This document shows, in pieces, positions 34,094 to 46,190 of a DNA stretch of 64,000 nucleotides (position 1 is the stretch's first letter; each line of letters opens with the position of its first letter). Source of the DNA: Calliopum simillimum (lineage: Eukaryota; Arthropoda; Insecta; Diptera; Lauxaniidae); assembly GCA_951812925.1 (NCBI GenBank), contig OX638370.1:112668897-112732896 (forward strand), given 5' to 3'. The translations under genes were made by a program, and so were the position numbers. The notes beneath the pieces are model-generated. The model saw only the letters and a list, made by a program, of their open reading frames with translations. It was not told where the DNA came from and did no database searches.

Positions 34094-34102
34094 GCTTTTT
34101 AA
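34094..34102 (+). repeat. 9-bp target-site duplication, right copy
   Basis: gctttttaa directly follows the element end ggcacc and is identical to 33533-33541. Confidence 0.85.
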
Positions 34103-35025
34103 TATTCTTCTGCATTTTTTGGTTTTTTGCAATATTTTTCGATCTGTCCAACTATGCGCCTTTTTTGACACTTTTGACTTTTTCAAACATTTTCGTTAAA
34201 ATTCTACAACTTTTCTGTGTTACTGGACGTTTTTTAATTCATAAATAGTATTCGATAATATTTTTAGATTTTTTTCATAATTCTATTTTAAAGTTTTCGA
34301 TTTTTGTGATAATAATCGATACATAAATAATAAAACATCATTAATTTTACAAACCATGCCACGTGACTATCTTATATAAACAATTAGATTTGCTTATTTA
34401 CCCAATAAAATCAGCAAAATAGAGAAAATTAACATTATGACCGCATTAGATTTATTCTCGGAAGATACCATAATATTTGTTAATGCCACCTTAGCATATT
34501 AAATTTCATTATATGACAGACCAATGCATAGATAGCAACTACCCTTACTGACTCATATGTATGCATGTCATGTGTGTGTGTATGTACATTTGTGTTCATT
34601 TGCTAATTCTTGAAATTCAATATTTTGCATGCTAAACAATACTTCCTAGAATATACGGATTGGATTGCCAATGTCCCCTCAAACCTTTCATAGAAATTTC
34701 AATTACAAATTACTATTAAAAGACTAGAAACGATTATTTAACCATTTATGGCTTAAAATAACATCTCGGAACTTATGCAAACATTTCTTTTGTAATTCAA
34801 CATGTAAGAACTAATAATGAACATTGTGTGTTATGTACTTAATATAAAAACAAATTTGAGCACATTCGAAGAAAGACTTTTGGAGCATCATGTACATACA
34901 TTGTACACGCTTAAGATTTTTGAAACATAATTTTTCATAGTATCTTTTGTAATTCCTCATAAGCAAAGGGTATGGAACCGCCAATTTTTCCGGTAGTTGA
35001 TATTTCTCCAGATATCATTTATGTA
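34103..35025. other. A+T-rich stretch, no gene recognised
   Basis: No feature beyond a short TG run near 34570 was seen. Confidence 0.3.
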
Positions 35026-35029
35026 TATA

Positions 35030-35276
35030 TTGGGTTAAAACTACGACTAGATATTTACATTTTTATTGTTTTGAGAAAAACGCTTTGTAAGTTTTTTTGA
35101 ATTCCTATTTTTGTATGGGACTTTGAAGATCTTAACTTTTGCATTTTTGCATAGTATCGGATGTGGACTGCATTTCAAAAGACTATGCAAGGATATAGAA
35201 CTACTTTTAAGTCATGTTTCTGTGTACTTAACTCAAATATTAAAAATATAGGCGTCTATTTGTAGTTTTAACCCGA
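35030..35276. mobile_element. MITE-like inverted repeat, ~247 bp
   Basis: The left end tgggttaaaactacgactag is the imperfect inverse of the right end (tatttgtagttttaacccga). The match runs into atttacatttttat on the left and attaaaaatataggcg on the right. There is no coding capacity. The superfamily is unknown. Confidence 0.65.
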
Positions 35277-35379
35277 TGGTAATTGTTATACCAAATCTTT
35301 TTCATCATTGTCAGATAGTTCCAGAGACATGACAAATTTGTTTCATATGGCCGTGCAGTAATGAGCAAAATATGTCTTG

Positions 35380-35590
35380 GTCTTCAGTCTTCAGCCAGTA
35401 ATTCATGTAAGTAATTTCCAGACCAAGACTAAAACGATAGCAGTCACGTCCATCATCAAGACCAAGACTGCTTTTTTGACCAACTAACAATCTTTAGAAA
35501 TTTGTTCAAGGCCAAGGCCGAGACCAAGACTTAATACCCAAGATCAAGACTCAATATCTAAATCAAGGCCAAGACCAAGATTGTAATGCC
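35380..35590 (+). repeat. Irregular CAAGAC/CCAAGAC repeats
   Basis: The strings accaagact, ccaaggccgag, atcaagact and ccaagaccaagatt recur irregularly just before the pentamer satellite. It is a simple-sequence patch, not coding. Confidence 0.6.
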
Positions 35591-35699
35591 TTTGGTTTTC
35601 TCTTAATATTTCTGGTCTATGAAGTTGTGTCGAGCACTTGTGTTAGGAGCACTTTGAAGTTTTCATCAAAATAAGGATTAAAGTTTAGTTTGAACTAGT

Positions 35700-38656
35700 T
35701 TAGTTGAGTTGAGTTGATTTGAGTTGAGTTGAGTTGAGTTGAGTTGCGTTGAGTTGAGTTGAGTAGAGTTGAGTTGAGTTGAGTTGAGTTGAGTTGAGTT
35801 GAGTTGAGTTGAGTTGAGTTGAGTTGAGTTGAGTAGAGTTGAGTTGAGTTGAGTTGAGTTGAGTTGAGTTGAGTTGAGTTGAGTTGAGTTGAGTTGAGTT
35901 GAGTTGAGTTGAGTTGAGTTGAGTTGAGTTGAGTTGAGTTGAGTTGAGTTGAGTTGAGTTGAGTTGAGTTGAGTTGAGTTGAGTTGAGTTGAGTTGAGTT
36001 GAGTTGAGTTGAGTTGAGTTGAGTTGAGTTGAGTTGAGTTGAGTTGAGTTGAGTTGAGTTGAGTTGAGTTGAGTTGAGTTGAGTTGAGTTGAGTTGAGTT
36101 GAGTTGAGTTGAGTTGAGTTGAGTTGAGTTGAGTTGAGTTGAGTTGAGTTGAGTTGAGTTGAGTTGAGTTGAGTTGAGTTGAGTTGAGTTGAGTTGAGTT
36201 GAGTTGAGTTGAGTTGAGTTGAGTTGAGTTGAGTTGAGTTGAGTTGAGTTGAGTTGAGTTGAGTTGAGTTGAGTTGAGTTGAGTTGAGTTGAGTTGAGTT
36301 GAAATGAGTTGAGTTGAGTTGAGTTGATTTGAGTTGATTTGAGTTGAGTTGAGTTGAGTTGAGTTGAGTTGAGTTGAGTTGAGTTGAGTTGAGTTGAGTT
36401 GAGTTGAGTTGAGTTGAGTTGAGTTGAGTTGAGTTGAGTGGAGTTGAGTTGAGTTGAGTTGAGTTGAGTTGAGTTGAGTTGAGTTGAGTTGACTTGAGTT
36501 TACTTGAGTTGACTTGAGTTGAGTTGAGTTGAGTTGAGTTGAGTTGAGTTGAGTTGATTTGAGTTGAGTTGAGTTGAGTTGAGTTGAGTTGAGTTGAGTT
36601 GAGTTGAGTTGAGTTGAGTTGAGTTGAGTTGAATTGAGTTGAGTTGAGATGAGTTGAGTTGAGTTGAGTTGAGTTGAGTTGATTTGAATTGAGTTGAGTT
36701 GAGTTGAGTTGAGTTGAGTTGAGTTGAGTTGAGTTGAGTTGAGTTGAGTTGAGTTGAGTTGAGTTGAGTTGAGTTGAGTTGAGTTGAGTTGAGTTGAGTT
36801 GAGTTGAGTTGAGTTGAGTTGAGTTGAGTTGAGTTGAGTTGAGTTGAGTTGAGTTGAGTTGAGTTGAGTTGAGTTGAGTTGAGTTGAGTTGAGTTGAGTT
36901 GAGTTGAGTTGAGTTGAGTTGAGTTGAGTTGAGTTGAGTTGAGTTGAGTTAAGTTGAGTTAAGTTGAGTTGAGTTGAGTTGACTTGAGTTTACTTGAGTT
37001 GACTTGAGTTGACTTGAGTTGACTTGAGTTGAGTTGACTTGAGTTGATTTGAGTTGAGTTGACTTGAGTTGACTTGAGTGTTGAGTTGAGTTGAGTTGAG
37101 TTGAGTTGAGTTGAGTTGAGTTGAGTTGAGTTGAGTTGAGTTGAGTTGAGTTGAGTTGAGTTGAGTTGAGTAGAGTTGAGTTGAGTTGAGTTGAGTTGAG
37201 TTGAATTGAGTTGAGTTGAGTTGAGTTGAGTTGAGTTGAGTTGAGTTGAGTTGAGTTGAGTTGAGTTGAGTTGAGTTGAGTTGAGTTGAGTTGAGTTGAG
37301 TTGAGTTGAGTTGAGTTGAGTTGAGTTGAGTTGAGTTGAGTTGAGTTGAGTTGATTTGAGTTGATTTGAGTTGAGTTGAGTTGAGTTGAGTTGAGTTGAG
37401 TTGAGTTGAGTTGAGTTGAGTTGAGTTGAGTTGAGTTGAGTTGAGTTGAGTTGAGTTGAGTTGAGTTGAGTTGAGTTGAGTGGAGTTGAGTTGAGTTGAG
37501 TTGAGTTGAGTTGAGTTGAGTTGAGTTGACTTGAGTTTACTTGAGTTGACTTGAGTTGAGTTGAGTTGAGTTGAGTTGAGTTGAGTTGAGTTGAGTTGAG
37601 TTGAGTTGAGTTGATTTGAGTTGAGTTGAGTTGAGTTGAGTTGAGTTGAGTTGAGTTGAGTTGAGTTGAGTTGAGTTGAGTTGAGTTGAGTTGAGTTGAG
37701 TTGAATTGAGTTGAGTTGAGATGAGTTGAGTTGAGTTGAGTTGAGTTGATTTGAATTGAGTTGAGTTGAGTTGAGTTGAGTTGAGTTGAGTTGAGTTGAG
37801 TTGAGTTGAGTTGAGCTGAGTTGAGTTGAGTTGAGTTGAGTTGAGTTGAGTTGAGTTGAGTTGAGTTGAGTTGAGTTGAGTTGAGTTGAGTTGAGTTGAG
37901 TTGAGTTGAGTTGAGTTGAGTTGAGTTGAGTTAAGTTGAGTTAAGTTGAGTTGAGTTGAGTTGACTTGAGTTTACTTGAGTTGACTTGAGTTGACTTGAG
38001 TTGACTTGAGTTGAGTTGACTTGAGTTGATTTGAGTTGAGTTGACTTGAGTTGACTTGAGTGTTGAGTTGAGTTGAGTTGAGTTGAGTTGAGTTGAGTTG
38101 AGTTGAGTTGAGTTGAGTTGAGTTGAGTTGAGTTGAGTTGAGTTGAGTTGAGTTGAGTTGAGTTGAGTTGAGTTGAGTTGAGTTGAGTTGAGTTGAGTAG
38201 AGTTGAGTTGAGTTGAGTTGAGTTGAGTTGAATTGAGTTGTGTTGAGTTGAGTTGAGTTGAGTTGAGTTGAGTTGAGTTGAGTTGAGTTGAGTTGAGTTG
38301 AGTTGAGTTGAGTTGAGTTGAGTTGAGTTGAGTTGAGTTGAGTTGAGTTGAGTTGAGTTGAGTTGAGTTGAGTTGAGTTGAGTTGAGTTGAGTTGAGTTG
38401 AGTTGAGTTGAGTTGAGTTGAGTTGAGTTGAGTTGAGTTGAGTTGAGTTGAGTTGAGTTGAGTTGAGTTGAGTTGAGTTGAGTTGAGTTGAGTTGAGTTG
38501 AGTTGAGTTGAGTTGAGTTGAGTTGAGTTGAGTTGAGTTGAGTTGAGTTGAGTTGAGTTGAGTTGAGTTGAGTTGAGTTGAGTTGAGTTGAGTTGAGTTG
38601 AGTTGAGTTGAGGTGAGTTGAGTTGACTTGAGTGTTGAGTTGAGTTGAGTTGAGTT
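35700..38656 (+). repeat. (GAGTT)n pentanucleotide satellite with ~1-kb higher-order repeat
   Basis: About 2.95 kb of almost uninterrupted GAGTT. Rare variant units form an ordered barcode that occurs twice: GATTT pair at 36326/37353, GAGTG-G at 36436/37478, TTTAC at 36499/37536, GAATT plus GAGAT at 36631/37703, AAGTT pair at 36951/37933, and a GACTT-rich block ending GAGTGTTGAG at 37076/38058. A TAGAG then GAATT pair at 37171/38198 starts a third partial copy. Offsets are 982-1072 bp, differing by multiples of 5. The block was therefore duplicated as a unit after the barcode formed. Confidence 0.95.
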
Positions 38657-39373
38657 GAATTGAATTGAATTGAATTGAATTGAATTGAATTGAATTGAAT
38701 TGAATTGAATTGAATTGAATTGAATTGAATTGAATTGAATTGAATTGAATTGAATTGAATTGAATTGAATTGAATTGAATTGAATTGAATTGAATTGAAT
38801 TGAATTGAATTGAATTGAATTGAATTGAATTGAATTGAATTGAATTGAATTGAATTGAATTGAATTGAATTGAATTGAATTGAATTGAATTGAATTGAAT
38901 TGAATTGAATTGAATTGAATTGAATTGAATTGAATTGAATTGAATTGAATTGAATTGAATTGAATTGAATTGAATTGAATTGAATTGAATTGAATTGAAT
39001 TGAATTGAATTGAATTGAATTGAATTGAATTGAATTGAATTGAATTGAATTGAATTGAATTGAATTGAATTGAATTGAATTGAATTGAATTGAATTGAAT
39101 TGAATTGAATTGAATTGAATTGAATTGAATTGAATTGAATTGAATTGAATTGAATTGAATTGAATTGAATTGAATTGAATTGAATTGAATTGAATTGAAT
39201 TAAATTGAATTGAATTGAATTGAATTGAATTGAATTGAATTGAATTGAATTGAATTGAATTGAATTGAATTGAATTGAATTGAATTGAATTGAATTGAAT
39301 TGAATTGAATTGAATTAAATTGAATTGAATTGAATTGAATTGAATTGAATTGAATTGAATTGAATTGAATTGA
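38656..39373 (+). repeat. (GAATT)n satellite block
   Basis: About 143 pentamers of GAATT follow the GAGTT array without a gap. Only two variant units (TAAATT-type, near 39201 and 39316) are visible. The single-base change G to A in every unit implies amplification of one variant unit. The block ends at tgaaatgagttgtttt. Confidence 0.95.
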
Positions 39374-39379
39374 AATGAG

Positions 39380-41210
39380 TTGTTTTAAGAGTGACTTTTC
39401 CGTTTTTGATTCACTGATCGTACTCTTTTAAAGTATTGACCATAATTTGCAGACTTTATTTTGTAGAAGCATGTACATTTATAAATTTAGCTGGCAACAC
39501 TGATGCCCAAGTTTCATAGATATGATGTTATTGGTGCCATTGTTTTTAAGCATATCTCTTGATGTTTATGTATATTTAGTCCTAATGACATTATCGCAAA
39601 ATAAAATCACAAATGAATAGGCAGATATATAAACTATGAACTATACGACTGATGGATGAGCAAATTAATTCTAATTTGTTGACATTCTGTATTTTGCCAA
39701 TTAGAATGTTTCGCAGTTAATGAGTAAATAATAATTCTCATGCTTTCTTATAAATATACAAAGATAATGGAATTCTTTTGAACAATAGTCTGAAGAAGCA
39801 CTTTTAAATTAAATATCTAAAAAAATTGGGTAGATAACACGAACAAACCTAAGGTTATGTTGATTGCCTGCCTAAAACTATGCAATTTGTTTTTTCATTA
39901 AGATTAATTGCTAAAAACTTACACACATAATTTTAGGCATAATGTTGGCATAATTTTAGGCTTAACTTTATTTACCCATAAATTTTTTTATACAGAAAAA
40001 TTATAGCGCTAATTTACAGAACGTGCCAAATAAATATTTGAAATTTTTTTTATTTTTAATTTAATGCAAATATTTGCAACATCCCCGCTCCGTAATGCAC
40101 TCAACTTAAATAGCAAAACTTTTATTGCTTTTGTTGTTCCAAACCCTAATTATGGTGGTTTCGTCGTAACGCAATGCAGCGTAATTAGTAAATGACAACC
40201 CTGTAGTTATAACCACTACAGCTTCAGAAGTGGCAAAATATCACCGCGATAGCCAAAGTTACAAACACAAACGCCCACTTTGCAGCGCCACCCACTAAGA
40301 GAGTCTATTAATTGTTTATTTTAATAACATGTCAGAAGGTTGGCAACTCCTCCAACTACTGAGTGTTAACACGCGCACTTACATCTTTTGAGAATACGAC
40401 GACATTTCAGGTTCCTTATTTCCTGCCAAAAGAGCGCATTCCTGTTGTTGCTGCCGCTGCTGCATGCAAACAATATCGTGTGGCATATTGCTCTTGCACT
40501 TCGTGGTTGTAACATTGTTGATTTTTGAATAATTTTTGTTGACATGTTGACTTTACATTTTTGCACAGCTTCGTGCAATGGGTTAGCTAACATTTTCATT
40601 ACTTTTCGCTGTTTTTCTCTCTTTGTCTTGAAGGGTGTCTTCTGTATCCAACTAGAATTCAGGAGGTTACAACCTTTTGCTAGAAATTTATGGGTGATTG
40701 GAAGAGCTTTTTCAAAACAATTTCAAGAAGTCAGCAAAAAAGGTTTAGTCAGCAGTTCAGAGCTAATGAGGCAGCAGAATACTTAGAGTCCGAATAAAAT
40801 ATTACTATCACAACACCTCCATGCCTACCGTAGCTGAATTTGTCTTGACACTCACCGATTATGCTCTAATTTTGTTTGTAGTTTCGGACCACTGACCAAG
40901 ATCAATTAAAATGTCAAAGATCAAATTTCGAGATTTTTTTCGGGAATTTTTTGGGGTGGTAAAAAATAGCGAAATAGAGCGAGATTTTCATGAACTAAGC
41001 TATAAAAACAGGGTTTTTCTGGAACTATACAAAAAGTACTACTTTTGGTACATTTTATTGCTTTTGTTGTATCAAAAGTACATAAAATAGGCCTTAAAAT
41101 TGTGATTTTCGCACTTTAGAGCATACTAGAGTTTACCTTGGGGCCGAAATGCAACCATTTTGATTTAACTTTGAAAAGACCATTCAACAGTTAACTATCT
41201 GTATCTGCGC
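39380..41210. other. No gene recognised
   Basis: Open frames at 40366-40599 (minus) and 40544-40786 (plus) overlap and show no recognisable domain. A CTGCCGCTGCTGC patch lies near 40448. Confidence 0.35.
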
Positions 41211-41212
41211 AT

Positions 41213-42137
41213 TTTCACTTTCATTTCTTTATTCGGTTTCTCTCAACATAATTAGGTATAATAATATGATGAATAAAACACGTCTCTCTACTCCTCACCA
41301 CTCTCTATTTCTGTGAATCGCTCCCTCATCGCTAGCCGTGGCCTTGCAAAGTGTAATGGTAGTTAGTTGCCTCTTCCCGAATATTGAATGTATTTTCTTG
41401 ACAACTTACTCTATAGTCGCGAGTAGTTGATATAGTATAGGGCTGCTCACACCTGACACAATGGTATTCTCTTGAACACGTACTCTATAGTCGTGAATAG
41501 CTGATATAATATCGGGCTGCGCCCACCTAACGCAATGGCTACCCCTTCCACTCTACGCTATTGTCTCTCCTTCTGTATTTTGTTTGTACTTCGGAGAGAG
41601 AGAGAGCACACCTGCAACAAATTGATTTATTATCGAGTTTGATATGGTGGTTCTCTATCCGCCCTTGTTCCGTTTACTACGGCGCTGCTTGCATACCCGA
41701 CTCCATTTGAGACTAGATCGCACCCACGAATAACTGATATAAGTACTATCGTGCTACTCGTTTATGTGACCCCTCACTCTTGTACAAATCACAGGCAACT
41801 GTTATCGGGCTACGTGTGGTTAGTGCCGTGGTCTTTACGCAACTACGCCCCACTACTACAACTACTTTAACTCAGCAAATACCTTGTTTCTCTCTACGTT
41901 GCCGGTTACCGCCTTGTCTGCTACTTCTGCTTACTCCTGCTGCTGCTGTTGTTCACTGGTCGCTGGCCACGCAGAGACTGTCTCGACTAATTGCTGTGTG
42001 TCTAAATTTATTTTCTGTTTCTGTGATACCAAATAGATCGAACGACAGCTCCGTATCAAAAACAGCTGTTGCGCAGCGCTGCAGTTGCGTCTCGTTTTGT
42101 TCATGCGGTGGGGATTTTACCTTTTACTAAAATTATG
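41213..42137. repeat. LTR-like dispersed repeat, copy 2
   Basis: Same orientation as 13030-14210 and homologous to it from ttcggtttctctcaa to taaaattatg. This copy has a ~70-bp internal duplication (actctatagtcg...gatatagtat...gggctgctcacacc near 41405-41460, and again near 41478-41545). It lacks the ~210-bp block of copy 1. The open frame at 41780-42130 is conserved with 13884-14078 only because the DNA is. Confidence 0.7.
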
Positions 42138-44615
42138 ACATGATAGAAAAAACTTAGATCAGATTCATAATAAGATGTTCCCAATCTGTCTACAAACGGA
42201 TTTAAAAGCAGAGGATGCAAAATCATGGTTGGATTGAACGTAGATTAGTGGATTAAAAAAGAATTGATCACCAGACAGACAGACAGCAGACCCTAGCAAC
42301 ATCCACTTTCCTGTTAGTTGGGGACCTACCTGAAAGAATCTGAGCTTTGTTTTCGGTACTTATATTTTGAATAGTCATGCCTGTCTGGCGTTAACTCTAA
42401 TTTTGAACATACTTTTTGTTGAAAGAAACCATTATTTTCATATGAACTCAAAATTAAGTTGGTATTTAAAATATAGATTCGACCGTGATGACGTTACTGC
42501 TTCACAAAATTATACGTAACTGGGACACTTCTTAACTGATTTTAATGTTTGGATCTATTTTGAAAATTTAATGAAACAGGCTATAAGCATGTATAAAGCA
42601 AGTTTTCTGCTTTTTGCGAAAAGTATTATTTTTAGTACTTTTTTAGTACTAACAGAAAGCACTAGATTTAATACTTCTTTAATTCTAAGATTAATAGAAA
42701 CATAGAATGAATACAAAATTATACAAAACTCAAAAATTTTTAGTAATTTCTAAATCGGAACATCCTAAATTTTCAGCAATACTCTAACTGTAAAATTTTA
42801 AAGTAAAAGACGAGAAAATATGCAGAATTTGTACATAACAAAATTAAAATGATGGATTTGTATTTTTTGTTGTTTTTGTTTTTGTACAGTAAACAATACA
42901 CTTTGATTTGTTACCATTCACGATGGTGAAAACTTTCTGTTCAATGCTTTATATATAAAATACCAAATTTGTTTTATATTTATGTTTGCTCAAGATTTTT
43001 GGCCTCACTATTTCAATATATCTTCGCTGCTTGATACAAAATCATCATCGTCATTCCGCAAAGCCACTAATGCCAGTGATCATTGAAATTCTAAGGATTA
43101 AGCTACGTCAACCCTGGTATGTTGACAATTGAATTTTCCGTTTTGGCTTCTTTTGGGTAAAATGTTGTTTAATGTTGAGCAAATGTTTATTTAGGTTTTA
43201 CGGTGAAGTGAAGGTGAAAAATCAACATATTAAACATTGGCAAAAATTTACAAAATCTTGCAAGCTTTCCGTCTTGAATTTTTTCCAGATTTTTTTCAGT
43301 TGACTTCGCATTAATTAGAAAAAGTGTTAATTATTTGCAAAGAATTTATATTGTTGTAAATTGTTGTAAATATATTTATTTATAATGTGACACGTTATGC
43401 ACGTTGTTTTTACTTTTAGTTCAAGGTTCTTCTCTTTCGGTTTTGCTGGTCTCGTTCTATGTAGTCTTGGTTTTTTTGTACCATTTTTCTGGGTGTTTCC
43501 TTTTGCTTTTTGTGTGCACTGTAGCAGAAATAATTGCGGATTTCCTGTTGAATAGGAAAAAAAAAAGGAAAAACTCAAAAGTTGACAATTGCAGAAAAGT
43601 TTTATTTTGGCATGATGACTTTTGCAATTACAACATTGTTGATGAGTTTTTGTTTTCTGTGTTTTGCTGTTGATTGTCATTGTAGTGTTGCCACCTGGTG
43701 TGGGGGGAATTTCTGAGAAAATTTTATGTTTAAAAATTTTAAATTTACTCATAATTTAGGAAATCTTTTATATGAAAAGTTTTTTTATTCACCTCTTATT
43801 TATCCTGGAAAGCACTTTTAGAATAGATTAACTTATAAACTTAGAGAGTAACGGTATAAATACAGTTGGCAATTGAGCTATGGATGATAAAAAACATGAC
43901 TAAGACGTGAGTAATAAAACTCAACTGAACCAAGAGTTGTGCCACCACTACCTCCCAGTGGATTTGTCGCGTTCGCGTCGCCAGTTTGTGTTTCTTTCCA
44001 GAGGTCAGGACTTAATTGTCCCCTGCTAACATGTCCTTGTTTGTCTTGTTCGCTTACGAGAGACTGCGTTGTCGCTACACTCTCGAGTCAGGTCAAAAAA
44101 TACTGACAAAGCCTATGGCCTTAGTCAGTATCCACTGGTAAGTGTGTCTTGATTTTACCTTGAAGGTCTAGGTTTCGTTCAAGGATGGTTGAAATATTCA
44201 CAAAACACGTCTTACCTCATTGCCGGTTACATCACTAGAGAACGATATCATCGCCGGAATTTGTATTCCACCATTTAATTTCCATCCACGATCAGCAGTT
44301 TCATTTTAAGCAATAGTATTTGACAATTGGAACTTACTGTTTCTGAACCGTGATAATTTTACGACTTCTGTGCAACTGTCTGTCAAAAAATTTACCGAAA
44401 CTGCTTAACAAATCTCACTAAAATTATACATAACTGCGGAATTTCTCAACCGATTTGAATGGTCCTGACCTGTTTTAGAAAGGTAGTAAATTAGGCTATT
44501 AGCAAAAGGTGAGTTTAAATGAAAAAAAAAAAAAAAACCAAAAACCTTCAATGGAAAAGAAAGTATCACTGAAAAATTTTAAATATCTCTATTCAGAAAA
44601 CTTTAAATCTTATAC
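42138..44615. other. No gene recognised
   Basis: An (AGAC)n patch lies near 42273-42290 and an imperfect palindrome tactgac...gtcagta at about 44099-44130. A G+C-richer stretch at 43930-44280 has a gtaagt donor-like string after ccactg at 44140, but no exon could be closed. Frames at 43327-43752 overlap on both strands and are not supported. Confidence 0.35.
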
Positions 44616-44618
44616 TTT

Positions 44619-44807
44619 CCCAGTGTGCCAGACGGTTCAAATTTCCGCTTTTTTATCCGTTACGAATCCGTTACTGATCCGTTGGCGGGAAAGATTCCCA
44701 AAAAAAAAGCGAATCGTTTTTTTTTTTGGAATTTCTCCCGCAAACGGATCAGTAACGGATCCGTAACGGGTAAAAAAGCAAAGATATGAACCGTCTGGCA
44801 CACTGGG
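44619..44807. mobile_element. Hairpin MITE, ~189 bp
   Basis: cccagtgtgccagacggttc on the left is the exact inverse of gaaccgtctggcacactggg on the right. The arms continue with ttttttatccgttacg against cgtaacgggtaaaaaa and with cgttactgatccgtt against aacggatcagtaacg, up to a G+C-rich gcggga/tcccgc pair. Nearly the whole element is self-complementary. CAGTG...CACTG ends occur in several DNA-transposon groups; the family is not assigned. Confidence 0.85.
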
Positions 44808-44809
44808 TT

Positions 44810-46190
44810 ACCTTAAACAAACAACTAACACTGTGTTGCTACATTCTATTTAAAGGATTAAATAAGATATTCATTTTCCTTATTTGAACATTCATGTTGA
44901 TTTTCAATTCTTCAACGGCTTAGAAGATGAAGAAAAATACGCACACATTTGACTGCTTCATCAAAAATCACCATCTAATGAAGCGAAAAAAGGAAATATT
45001 AAAAACTTGAAAAATCAAGCAAAATTCATACTACGATACTCAACTTTGTATTAACTTTCTATGCATGTGCGCAATCAAACAGCATATCCGCACATGAACG
45101 TACACACAGCCACTGACATAGACTTACGCAATATGGCATACAAACGCATTTATATACAAACAGACAGACAGATAGATAGACAGACAGACAAGGATGCAAA
45201 TTTTCTAGGAAAAAAAAAGGAAGAAAAAGGGTATAAAACGGTAAAGGAGGAAAATTGAAATTGATAGCTGCGAGTGCAATGAATACATTTTTTACTCATA
45301 TTAACACAAGGACACACACACAAACAAACAAAGCGAATTCCCAGTAAAGCATTTGATGACATTTAGGTGGTAAAGAAAATTTGTGGTATCCAGACTGCCA
45401 TGTTATCACTGACAATGATGACATTGAATATGTCAACTGCTTTGGTTGTCTACAAAGTATCATTTTCATAGGCGATGCCAGCTAGTTCCAAGTATTTGTT
45501 ACGAAATGCACACATGACGCTTTATAAAAAAGAAATGCAACCACATGTAATTGAGATTAAAATATGTAAATGAGATGGACAGACTCTTCGGAAATAGGCA
45601 AACAAAATTTGAAATTGTAATTAGAATGGTTTGGAATCGATTTTTTTTGCCATATGCTTTCATTGCAGAGAAAACAAGATAAAGAATCTCCGGCCGGATT
45701 TCACCTATTAAGCACGGCATCCATATACAAGAAGATTACTTCCAAAAACCTAGGATCATTCAAAAATATTTGTTACGATATAGAAAATCACCGAACAAAA
45801 GGTGTGAAAGGCTTAAACAGTGGGCATGGCACCTCCTTGTAGCGCTATTTAACTTCAAAAAAACGGATATGGTTATTATTGTTACGAAATTCAGTCTTTA
45901 AACTATGGTATGGCTTTCCCACCCCGCTTGGCTTGGCATATGTTTGCTGTTGATTTTTCATTTGCTACAACTTTTACGAAGAAACACTACTTTTTAATCT
46001 TCGTCAAAATATCTTCGAGAGTTCCAGGAAATATTCAATTAATATTTGTTGATATTCCGTCATAGATGTTTTCTCTTTTGTATACCTATGTAACAAAGAT
46101 TTCTTCGGCTGGGGCTTGGGCTCGCTGGTCACCAGAATTCGTTTCAAAAATTTATATTTTTGCAGGCTGCTAAAAAAGAAACCAGACCTA
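44810..46190. other. No gene recognised; AGAC microsatellite
   Basis: An (AGAC/AGAT)n run lies at about 45160-45190 and (CA)n near 45312. Frames here are short and without recognisable domains. Confidence 0.35.

Noticed and set aside
41780..42130. Conserved peptide shared with 13884-14078 as a coding sequence
   Set aside because: The similarity extends over non-coding parts of the same dispersed repeat with indels out of phase, so it is DNA-level homology.
13030..42137. A single 29-kb LTR retrotransposon with LTRs at 13 and 41 kb
   Set aside because: No gag, protease, reverse transcriptase or integrase of matching type lies between, and the interval contains many unrelated elements.
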